From positions 434,001-498,000 of the forward strand of contig NC_031468.1 of assembly GCF_000006565.2 (NCBI RefSeq): a DNA stretch of 64,000 bases, read 5' to 3'. Source of the stretch: Toxoplasma gondii ME49 (taxonomy: Eukaryota > Apicomplexa > Conoidasida > Eucoccidiorida > Sarcocystidae). Of the stretch, positions 1 to 9,958 are shown piece after piece; position 1 is the first letter of the stretch, and each line of letters opens with the position of its first letter. The notes beneath the pieces were generated by a model. The model made no database searches, was not told where the DNA came from, and was given only the letters and a program-made list of their open reading frames with translations. A program made the position numbers and the translations under genes.

Positions 1-1483
1 CATTTCCAAGGAGCGACGCGAGGGGAATGAGAGCCAAGAAGTTGCAGATGAAAACAAACAGGGGCGATCCACTGCCGACGACGCTCCAGAACGACAGCGG
101 GACGAAGAAGAGGAGCACATTCAGCCTGGAGCGCAGACGAAGGAACCAGGCACTTTGCGCGTGAGAGAGGGAGACCGAACAGACATAGGGACAACACAAG
201 CGCAAACGAAGGAAAAGAAACAGAAGAAAAGGGCACGGTCGAATACCGTGTCTCTCTCTCGCTGCTGCAGGCAGAGCGCGAGGTGGGCCGACCGACACCC
301 TGAGGCGCATGTAAGCGAGGCCTTCCAGAAAGTCTTGCAAGCCTCAACGCATGCACGATCACCGCCTCGTTCGTCACGGAGAGATGGTCCTCTCCCACTC
401 AGGAGCCTGTCGTCTGGCGATGCTCGTAGGCGCCCTCAACTCGAAGTACCCGAGAGGTCCTCGGAGCTCCCAGTCTGACGCAGACGCCTTTACGAGTCGC
501 AGAATCAAGCGCCCTTTCCTTCGCATGCAACGCAAGCCAAACGACCTCCCAGCAGCATGCTCCAAATGCAGCGAGTTCCCCTGCTGGAGACGGCACACAG
601 CGCTCTCACCTGCAGGCGAGCATGGACCAAATGCGCTGCAGATCTTCCTTCAGAGTGAAGCGGTACTCTTCATTTGGGTCCTCTGCCTCTTCGTCGATGA
701 CCCGAGAGTCGGCGGAAGAAGGAAGAAACGATCCACGTCCCTCTCCGCCGCCCAAGGAATTCCATCCTTCTGAAAGCAATCCCAGGTGAAGTTGGCGGCT
801 CGGGGCGCCTGCCCCGGTCGTCAAGTGACAGACGGCTGCGCGCGCGAGAGAGAATGCAAAGGCGGAAGCACAGACGCTGACGACGGTGGAAACCAACACA
901 CAGAAGAAGCGATCAAGGGCAAAGCAGCAGAGAGAGACAAGCAACAGACAGAACAGAGATGTGGACCTTCCGCAGAGAGTCAAAGGAGCCTGCAGCGAAG
1001 AAACATACACGAGGTGTGAATTCCAAAAAAACGCTTGTCCTCTTGAGCAATCTTCAGAGGGAGGCAGTTTTCGTGTGGTGGAGAAGCCAACGAAACACAA
1101 AGAACTGATGCGACGTCCACAGACAGATTTGTTTTCGTATCTCTCCTCCTTCGTTTTCGACCTCTCCTCCTTCGTTTTCGATCTCTCCTCCTCTCCCTTC
1201 ACTCCTCTTCGTTTTCTCCTCTCCCTTCTCTCCTCTTCGTTTTCTCCTCTTCGTTTTCTCCGTTCTCTCTGCCTTTCCTCGACTGCATCCCGGCACCCGT
1301 TCGGGTCGTACCGTCGTCGAGTTGAACGGAAATGCCTCGGCTGCCAGTCCCTCCGGGGCCTGCACTGCCCACGGACGCTTGCGGGGGGTGCGGGAGAATC
1401 ACCGAGGAGACTCGCGGCTTGTGAACAGGCTGCGACAGCGTCCGTCTCACGTACGAGGTCGCGCGAACGCGGCCCATCACCAT
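1..1483 (-). CDS. CAX: Ca2+/H+ antiporter (CAX/VCX1 family), N-terminal part, continues off the left edge
   Basis: Three exons read leftwards on the minus strand: 1483-1312, 769-610 and 153-1. Their phases match (1, then 2) with donors GTACGA and GTGAGA. The start is the first ATG of MVMGRVRATSY. Residues 1-110 are a cytosolic-looking extension ending in an acidic stretch (DEEAEDPNEEYRF). Exon 3 reads RLNVLLFFVPLSFW and then FICNFLALIPLASLLGN, which is the first transmembrane hairpin typical of cation/proton exchangers (LNVLL..VPL, NFLA.IPLA.LLG). The family swaps cytosolic Ca2+ for protons across acidic-compartment membranes. The catalytic repeats and most membrane helices lie outside the window. 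The 610-769 exon also reads open on the plus strand with splice-like ends, but only the minus reading joins in phase to the antiporter exon. Family call is strong; the exact start is less sure. Confidence 0.85.
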
Positions 1484-1917
1484 CTTGAATGCAGGGGAGG
1501 AAGAAGAGCCGCCAAAACGCGAAACGGAAAAGAGAAACAAGGCCGCGTAGAGGCTCTATGGTGGCGCGGGAGACTCGCGAACTCCGAGAGGAGCGCAAGA
1601 TGGACGGACTGGTGCAAGAAGAGGACCTTTCTCATTCAACAGATAACAGACTTGCGAAACGAAGAACGAACGGCGCATGCAGGGCGCCCCGACGAAGAGG
1701 ACCTTCGCGCGGTCACTCCGCGGAAACAACGAAACATCTGCGCTCTTTCGAGCACCGAAACGCCTCCTTGCGGAAAAAACTCACATCTCCACATGCGCAA
1801 ACAGGCAAACCTGCCAACGCAAACAAATCAACAAACGACTTCGAAGACCCTTTTCAACTGCACATACAGTGACATAACTGCAAATGTGACTACACTCTTG
1901 CTGCATAAAGCCTAGAT

Positions 1918-2046
1918 ATAAGCATGTATATATATGAACGGATACACACAAGCACGTACACATATACATACGTATATACATATAAGTATATATATAAATA
2001 TATATATATATATAGACAAGAATAAATACAAATGTATATATACGCA
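1918..2046. repeat. TA/ATATAC microsatellite
   Basis: Degenerate alternating TA, GTATATA and ACATATA stretch upstream of the antiporter start. Open frames through it are tyrosine/isoleucine runs with no coding character. Confidence 0.85.
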
Positions 2047-2614
2047 TATAAAATCACTTTCTTGTGTCGCTAGATGTACATAAATCGGTGAAAAAATATG
2101 TATGTAAGTGTGAATACGTAAGCAGAAGTTGACAGAGTTTCGTTTGAGTGGCAAGGGGACGGATGAGAGATTTATTCATCGTTGAAAAGAGAAGCATGGC
2201 CTCCAGCAGCGGTCCTGGCTGTGGGGTTTCCTGCCTCGAGGGAGAGGATAGCAAAAGGCGACAGACGGCGAGGAAGCCAGAAGACTCGCGCTGGAGAGTC
2301 GAGAGGGAGGAGGCTGGAACTGGAGGAGGGAGAAGAGCCGCGTCGGAAGAGTCCGAAAAGCATGCATACAGGAAGGAAGAACGAGCGCCGCTCCAGTGAG
2401 GAAAAGGGAACTGGACAAAAAGATAAAAAACGAGGAAAGCAGGATCTCGGTTGGCCCGTCGACCCGAAGAGGAAGACGGAGACGTCCGGGTTCACGGAGA
2501 GAGACACGGCAGCAGCGGTCAACTTCGTAGTAGAGATCTACGCATCTGGCCAGCGAGGAACGAGATCGTCAGGAAGGAAAGAAACAGCGACTCGAACTCA
2601 CTCGCGTCTTTTTT

Positions 2615-4131
2615 CTAAAAAAGCACGAGGTTAAACCGGAGATCGTGCGCGAACTGTCCCGCAGCGTCGGCGCTCTCGCGACCCAGCTGGCGAGTGAGCT
2701 CGGCTTGTTCTTCGAGCGACTGCGCTACAGGAGGCGTCGTCAGTGACAAGCGATACGCGTCTGCTTGTCAGAGAGAAAAGGAGAGAGAAAAGTGACGAGG
2801 AAAGGCAAGAAGTGAGTGCAGCCAACGGTTCTCCGCGCGTCTCTCCTCTCCGCAGGAGCAGCGCCCAGATGAGTAAAGCGTTAGGTCGCCGGCCCAGCGG
2901 GTGCCATCTCTCGCGGACCAGGAAGCCAGTCTGGTGTTTCGCGGCAGGCGACGAAGGCTCTTGTTCTTGGCTTGATTCGGAGTGGAGAAAGACGAGAGGA
3001 AACGCGAGAGAAACGCCAGACTACGACGCACCCTCCGAGCCGCTTGGCCGCCGCGCGTGCATGCCGGAAAGTCGCGCCGGCGCGGTGTGCCCGAGACAGC
3101 GAAGAGAGAGAGGCTTTCTAGCGAGCCTTCTCTCTCGAGAAAGAACGGTCGACTCAACGAAGACACACTTCTCCGGGAACCTTCACGACTTCTCGAAAGA
3201 GGTTTTGGGTCAGGAATCGGCGCCTCGAATGTCAGAGAAACGAAACGGACTTCAACGGTGTTCTCAACAACCTCTGCAACTGCTGCCTACAGCAGCCCCC
3301 TCCTCTCTGCCTGAAAAGGCCTCTTCTTCGCCGAGCGAGTCTCGCTCTCCCCGAGCTCAGGGCCAGAGCCAAGAGGCTGCGGAGAAGCAGCCTCTGTTTT
3401 CATGTGGAAGAAGAACGAACGTGGAGCTCTGCAGACGAAGTCCGGACTTTCCTCTGCACAGCGCGGCCAAAAGGCAGGTTCGGAGCAACCTCGTTGTCCT
3501 TTCTCCTTCGCGGTACCTCCTGTCTGGTCTCCCGCGTGTCTCTGCCGACTAAAGAACTCGCCGAAGACGCTGCTCGGCGAAGACTCGACGGGCCAGTTTT
3601 CCGCGAAGACGACTGCGTGGCGGCCGAAACTTCTTCCGCGTTCCTCGGCAAAGAGGAACGCGCGCTAGGTGAAAACGAAACGCTCGTGTCTCCCGTTCGA
3701 CCGCCGTCGAACTCGACGAGTCGGGCGCGAAGGCGCGACCAACGCCAAGTGTTCCACCTCTTCACTTGCATAAAACGTGGAAGATCGAAGCTTTCGAAAC
3801 CAGGAAATCATCTGTTCTTGGAGACACAGATGCCTGCACCTGTGTTCGTTTCTTCTGGCGTCTTTCGGCCTCCAGTTCACAAGCCGAACAAGCCGCCACC
3901 CTGTGACTTGCCGGTTTCTCGGCTTCGGTGTTGTACGTACACCTGGTCTGCGCGGTGGTCATACACCACGGACGCGGAAAGCGAGTCCACTTGGAAGTCG
4001 AACTCGAAGAAGTCTTTGCACTTTTGACTTAGGCAATAGTAAAGTGCAGTGACACACGCACCGTCGTCTAGAGGCCTGCGCAGGTCGCCGCCTTCACTGC
4101 AGTCTATCGAAACAGGCTTTCCTGCATGCAT
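2615..4131 (-). CDS. Candidate multi-exon gene, product unknown
   Basis: I do not recognise this gene and its exon model is provisional. A possible first exon, 4131-3943, starts MHAGKPVSIDC, contains KDFFEFDFQVDSLSASVVYD and ends at a good donor (CAG|GTGTAC). A middle block at about 3660-3505 follows an acceptor (TTTTCACCTAG) and is open in two frames. A last exon, 2724-2615, follows CCTCCTGTAG, reads QSLEEQAELTRQLGRES and stops at TAG. The plus strand of 2613-2744 is also open with an acceptor-like site, so strand is not settled for that part. The candidate would be divergent from the membrane protein that starts at 4322, with about 190 bases between the starts. A transcript map is needed to choose exons. 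Confidence 0.33.
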
Positions 4132-4132
4132 G
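4123..4132. promoter_or_regulatory. TGCATGCATG motif between divergent starts
   Basis: Overlapping TGCATGC/GCATGCA palindrome about 190 bases upstream of the plus-strand start at 4322. This core is a known enriched promoter element in Toxoplasma, thought to be read by ApiAP2 factors. It is also common genome-wide, so function here is inference. Confidence 0.3.
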
Positions 4133-4321
4133 TTCAAGTGGCAGAGGGGGCTTCTGAAGCCGCGAAGGAATCTGAGAGTCTGCGCCGCTGATCGCCATTC
4201 GGCGAAAGCACTTCAGATCCGCTGCGCCGCGCACTGTGCCAGGCGCTTCGTGCATGCAGACAGCGCCTCGCGAGTCTCAAAGGCTACATTCCTTCGAGAG
4301 AGAAACGCGAAGAAACACAAA

Positions 4322-5868
4322 ATGGGTTCGGCCGGACGCCATCGCCACCGGAGGCGGCGGGCCGAGACGGGAGGCCAAGAAGGGCACTCCGGCCAGCGTC
4401 CTGTCCACGAGGCGGCCGCATGCAGAGCGCGGGAGGAGGCTGCTCTCTCTGCAGCTCTGAAAAACGACCGCACACCAGTTCCTCGTTTCGCGGAAGAGCG
4501 GCCAGCAGCAGAAGACGCGCGTCACGTCTCGGATCGTGCGGCGCCTCAGCCGGAACTCCAGGGCGACCGAGAAAAAGCAACAGGAGCCTTGAGGGAAGAC
4601 ATCGGCGAAACGCAGACGGAACCGCTGAAAGAAGAGCCCAGCGAAGAAGGGAGAGGACACAGAGAAGCGTTCGACGAAGAAGATGTGAGTGGACAAAGGG
4701 AAGGAAGAAATGGGGGAGACGTGCAGTGCGAGCAAGCGAGCGTCGATCGCTGGACTCGAACGGAGCGGGAGGAGGAGAAGAATGAGAGAGACGAAACTGC
4801 AGATGCTTCAGACACTAGGGTGCGTCCAGGTCGACGCGGCCTTGATCGTGAAAAGGAAAGGGGAGAGGCGAAGACGCAGGTGTGTGCAAACGCGGGCGCA
4901 GCGAACGACAGAGACGGCACAGGAGGAGAGGTCGAACTGGATGCGAAGAGCGACGCGGACACCGAACGAGGGCTTCAGCCGCACAGCGAAGAAACCTCCC
5001 GCATGGGCGAGGTGTGGCAGAGACTCGACTCCAACCACCGATGTTCTGAAGGAAAACGGAAGCAAAGCGGTAGTCCTCGTTGTACGAGAGTGCACATCGT
5101 CTCTCAGTCGTCGAGAAGAGACAACGAGGAGACCCAAGAGAGAAGCCGGGGTGACCTCCTATGCGTGGGCAACTCTTCACTCTCCGTTCGCTCGGTCTGG
5201 CGAGGCTGCGACACTCCGGAAAAGCTTCAGAAAACCTCACGCTTCGTCTCCAGCGACGCAGGTCCAGCGTGTGAGGACCCCTTTGACTCGGACGCCTCCG
5301 ACACAATCACTTCAGACTCGCCTTCTTCCTGGACTTCTCGTACTCCTTCGCACCAGGACAGTGAACCGGCTGTCGTTCAAGAGACACCTACAAAGCCTAT
5401 CTCTCTCTCCCGCAGACGCCGGACGCCCCCAAGTCGGCCGCATACGAGTGCAGGTAGAAAACCTGAAGACCACTCCTCGAACTGCAGACGGCCTTCGGGG
5501 GACGCTTCGCTTTCTGGGAAACTGTCGGCGCTTGTGGAAGAGCCTCCCTGCTCTTCTCGCTTCAAGACTCTTTGGCAGGCGCAGCGAGAAGGACGGACGC
5601 GAGAACAACTCGTGACGGCAGCAACAGAGGCCGAGAGCGAAGGAGACAGCTCGAGAGACGGAGACACGGAGAGGCCGACCCCGATGGAGCGTTTCCAGAC
5701 TTGCGTCCGAATTGTCCGCGAGCACGGCCTTCCTTTCCCCCAATTTCAGTCGGAGGACCGCGGCGCGCAGATTCTTCTTTTCGCCGCTCTTCTTCCGTCT
5801 CTCATCGTCATCGCCATCCCCCTTTCTGCTGCACTCTGCCTCATCACCATTGCAGCCATTCCTGTGAG

Positions 5869-5902
<34 letters not shown>

Positions 5903-8091
5903 GCATGTATCAGAAATGTTGAGGCATCTGGGAAGATGCATTGAGATCTGTGCATATGAGCATTTGTAGGTTTCGTGGAGGTCTCTCCCTGTGAGGAGAC
6001 TGACGTAGGGCGCCGTGAAGGAAGGCATGTGTCTGTGTGCAAGTGATAATATGAAACATGTTCTTCATAGAAGGGGGATTCATGTGTGTTGCTTGTGACG
6101 GTTTGGACTCTTTGCTCAGGCTAGCACATTTAGAAGGAAAAGAGCATGTACATGTGTGCATCACTGTAAATCAATCTTTAAATTGATATATGTATCTGCT
6201 TCTATACCTTTCTATCCTCCTGTATGTATTCATACATATTTATATCTTGCATGTGAATACTCTTGTATCTTCGTATAGGTTGCAGTGCGTGTGCCGACCT
6301 AACTGTTGAGCAAGACCCACTTTCGGCGTCTCATTCGTTTCTCTCCAAATCCTTTTTCGCGGATGTCTGCAGCTCTGCGTCGTGCTGCCTGTTACGCCGG
6401 TGTTTGCGATGCTTCTGTTCAAGGGGAGAAAAATGGACGTAAGAGTTCTTCTCCGTCTTTCGCTAGAGAATCGCCACGTTTCTGCGGATCTCTTTCGCAG
6501 GTTGAAAGTACCGCATTGATATTTGTCTCTCTGGCGCGCACTGGTTTTTCGTCTGAACGTCGACGACCGACGTTCTGCTTTTCTCTCTCGGAATAGCCTC
6601 ACGGACATAGAATTCAATGGAGGGCGCGTGTCTAGTCCGCACCGCTCCCGAACGCAGAACGGAGACTTTTCTCGTAACTCCTGTGTACACGTTTGCGTCT
6701 ATCTGTTATATATTCACAGACGAGTGTGTATCTACTCGCTTCAAAACGTTAATCGATGTGTTGACGCCACCAGCAGGTGTACGTACACCGCGATTCGGTC
6801 ACCGGGACCCTCGTGCTTTTCGAGTTACGTGCCAGTCTCCACGGAAATCTGTTTTTCTTGTCGGGTTGTGGGCGGTTTCGTTCTGCAGCGAGGCGGCGAG
6901 ACCCGGGAAGACAGCCGCTCTCCCAGGGGCGGTCTCTGGCGCACAGATGAATCTTATTTGCGGCATCTCCTTTTGTCTCTTCTCCTGATTCCGGTTCTGC
7001 TTCTCCCCGGCGCTGCCTTCCTCTCTGTATCGACTTCACTCCTCGTCCTTACTAGTCCATTCTTCGGCGTCGCTTTGCCTCTTCTCTTCTGTTGTGCCGT
7101 CGGATTTCTCGTAAGCGCAGGCGGAGACAATTCACAGATGCGCACATGCATCTGCGTAATAGTTCTCTGGAGAAGCAGATCTAAAGAATTTTTTGTCCAG
7201 AGCGATGCCTCACTGTTTCCGTGCTCGCTTATTTCTTGTGGCATGAACGGTGCTTCTATTCGCAGACCCCAAGCCACAGAAATATGCATGTGTTTATGCA
7301 TCATATATGCATATATATATATATATATGTATTTATATGCATATGTATATATATATATATATATATGTCTAAAAACACAGATAATATGTGAATAAATATG
7401 CATAACGTAGGCGCATACTTCCGCACACACACATCCTATAAGCAGATCTATACCTAAGATATGCGTACAGATACATACGTACACTGGTTTGTGTCGAGTG
7501 AATGAGAAGATAAGAATACACACAGACGAGGAAACGCCACCGTCGGTTTAGTTGCCGGCGTATGTTTCAAGTTCTTGCTTGCCTTTCCAAGATTGGTCGT
7601 TTGGTTTAGCTTTCCTTTTTCTGCAGCTGTTCTTGAACTCCGTCACGGCAGCGGTCTTCTTCCTTCTTTTTTCGTCGGTACGTTTCTCGCGTCGATTGAT
7701 TCAGGTGATCTTCTTGCGCTCCTTTTAATGTGTCGCTCTTTGCGTTTATAAAAGACTTCCGAGATCGTTTGTAGAGACAGAGATCGCTGTTCACACTTGT
7801 TCCGTCCCGTCACCTGGCTCGCTGTTGGTGCTCGCTGAGTTCCTGCTTGCGTGCCAGCCCTCGCCGCATTTGTGGCTTTCCCTGTTCACCACTCGCCGGT
7901 GTCTTTTCTTCGGTGATTTCCATTTTGATCCTCTCTCTTGCTGTAGCGTTTTCCTCCCTGTCTCCGCTTTTCCTTTGGTCCAGGTTCCACGGCGCTGCAA
8001 AGAGTTCATTTTTAGGCGCATGCATATCAGGCGTTCTCAGCCGGCGTTGACAGATCAACCACTGGGGGAAAAGTCAGCGGCCCTCCCTTAA
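4322..8091 (+). CDS. Multi-pass membrane protein with long low-complexity N-terminus, function unknown
   Basis: Five exons in phase 0 throughout: 4322-5863, 6373-6438, 6889-7110, 7627-7677 and 7984-8091 (1,989 nt, 662 aa). The start ATG sits in CACAAAATGG, close to the coccidian consensus. Residues 1 to about 480 are Arg/Glu/Ser-rich and low in structure. Hydrophobic segments then follow: LLFAALLPSLIVIAIPLSAA at the end of exon 1, LCVVLPVTPVFAMLLF in exon 2, two or more helices in exon 3 (HLLLSLLLIPVLLLPGAAF; ALPLLFCCAVGFL), and SVTAAVFFLLFSS in exon 4. The tail is basic (RRCKEFIFRRMHIRR). Donors are GTGAGA, GTAAGA, GTAAGC and GTACGT. I see no acyltransferase HX4D motif or other catalytic signature, so I give no function. 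Topology suggests an endomembrane protein with about 5-6 helices clustered at the C-terminus. Confidence 0.65.
5868..5900. repeat. (TA)n microsatellite in intron 1 of the membrane protein
   Basis: An uninterrupted AT alternation starts right after the donor of the first intron of the 4322-8091 gene. Confidence 0.9.
7297..7372. repeat. TATATG/TA microsatellite, intronic
   Basis: Alternating ATATAT with interspersed ATGCATATGTAT units inside the intron between exons 3 and 4 of the membrane protein gene. Confidence 0.85.
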
Positions 8092-8387
8092 CTTTTCTCG
8101 GCGTCTCGCTTCTGCCGGATATGCTCTCACAGACGTTGGTGGTCGGTTTCTCTTGCCGCATAGCTGTTTTGAATCGGAGGAGACAAATGTTCTAACCTAA
8201 AAGTAACGTTTCCGCGTCACACGGGCGGAAGCTGCAGTCTTGAGATGCATGTCCATCTGCATCGTGCTTTAACTCTTTGGAGTTCAGCGAGAAAGGAAAG
8301 ACGCGTACATTACATGCGTCCTTTATGTGTATTTAGGTTTGTCGCGTACACGTGTATATATATGTATATATACATATATTTATACAT

Positions 8388-8418
<31 letters not shown>

Positions 8419-9958
8419 ACTGTACGTATATTACTTACCTGCATATATATGTAACTATGCTTATGTATGTAAATGTATTCACGCATCTATGAACATGAAT
8501 GTGTGGCGCGTGCAAGCCAACCGGATGCACGTCACGTTTGCATGTGCGTGCACTAGAAGCTGGAGAGGGTGTGAATATTGTTTTTGCATTTTCGAGGAAA
8601 GGGCAAACTCCAGCGAGGCGTCCACAAGACGACTCTCGGAGGTTTGTTTAAGTCCCTTGTTTACCACACCGAGGCAGCAAGACGCTCCGCTCTGCAGTTT
8701 CCTCTGACTGGAACGTCCCGGCAGAAAGACTACAAAGTTTTCTCTGAGTCGCTTGTAGGCACACACTTGCACGAGAGCCTCTTTCAGTTACAGTTTTTCC
8801 TCATGTGTAGGTACGTGGCGGAGATGCAGAGTGCGTTCGGCAGAAAAGGGATGGTTTGCCGGGACGCTTCAAACATCATGGGACACCAACTGACGCACAC
8901 AGAGGGACAGCCACGATTCTTGTACGGTTCGCTGTCACTGAACTGCTCAGTTTACGAACGCTGAGTTTTCGTTTACCCTGTCTACCGTCATATTCAGCAG
9001 CACACTGTTCTATTCGTCGACCCTATGAATTCACATGGGGATAACTGTACACGGAGGCTGCGCGTGTGGTTATATCCGGGGTGACGGTTCTGGTGTGTCG
9101 GGTGACAACACAGAGTGAAAGTTAGGTTTGTATGGCGGCGATACCTGAATGCTTCGGTTGAAAACAACTTGGCATGAACAGCCGCAAACACTGCGAGGAA
9201 GGCCGACTTCTGATTCCGAGTCTGTCTTCGTGTCTAGGCGTGCACAGAAGGTGGTTGGAGATCCACCAGTCGTAAATAACTTGGTTGACACTCACAGCTC
9301 GAAAAACGCGTTCAGCACCGATGTCGAATCCCTTTCACGTCAACAAAAGTAACTGGAACACTTTTAGCTGACTAAGCCAGTCGAATGCGTGATCAAGTGG
9401 TGGCGTGAAGCAATCGTAACAAAAGCGTGTTTCCTTTCAAATGTGCTGCTGGTGCACTCCTTCGTGCCTCCCACTCTGGAGATAGGGCATGACACGCAGA
9501 GACACCTCTTTCTCTGCTTAGCTTAAAAAGGAGGAATAACATTTGCGCAAGAGCACAGTTGTCCTCATCTTGGAAAAAGGCGCGTACTCTTCACGCGCAC
9601 ACAAACACCACGACACGCGCTTGTCAGATGCGCCGCATGCTGTGGTTCAGCCGTGTGCAGAGCAACACGGAAGTTCCCGGATTTTCTGCTGCAGAGTTTA
9701 TTCTCACGCGACCAGAAGAAGATGCAGACGCGACGCCTGTCACTCATTTGCGAACTTGTTCGCTGACTTCGGCTGTTCGATGAAGAAGCAACCGCATGTC
9801 GTGCTTTGTAGGGTCACGGCAGTCACCGTGTTTCCGTCAACGTAACTCTCCGTGTGTGTGTCCACATCCCAAGAGCGATTTGTTTCTGCAGCACCAGGCT
9901 CGCGGGCACGTTTTTTTCGCTTCGTGGCGTCTTTGTCTGCAAGTGTTGTTCGCTCGGT
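8092..9958. other. Region between two convergent gene ends, no gene seen
   Basis: It lies between the stop of the membrane protein (plus) and the stop of the PEBP gene (minus), so it should hold two 3' UTRs. A TA microsatellite occupies about 8356-8418. Short open frames are present, but none has coding composition together with paired splice sites or a recognisable motif. Confidence 0.6.

Noticed and set aside
606..1598. 330-codon minus-strand frame spanning two antiporter exons and the intron between them
   Set aside because: The middle part is GA/CT repeat with Glu/Arg/Lys runs; splicing it out joins the antiporter exons in phase.
2613..2744. Plus-strand last exon reading KPEIVRELSRSVGALATQL
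   Set aside because: No upstream plus-strand exon could be linked to it, and the minus strand of the same bases fits a terminal exon at least as well. Not called, but not excluded.
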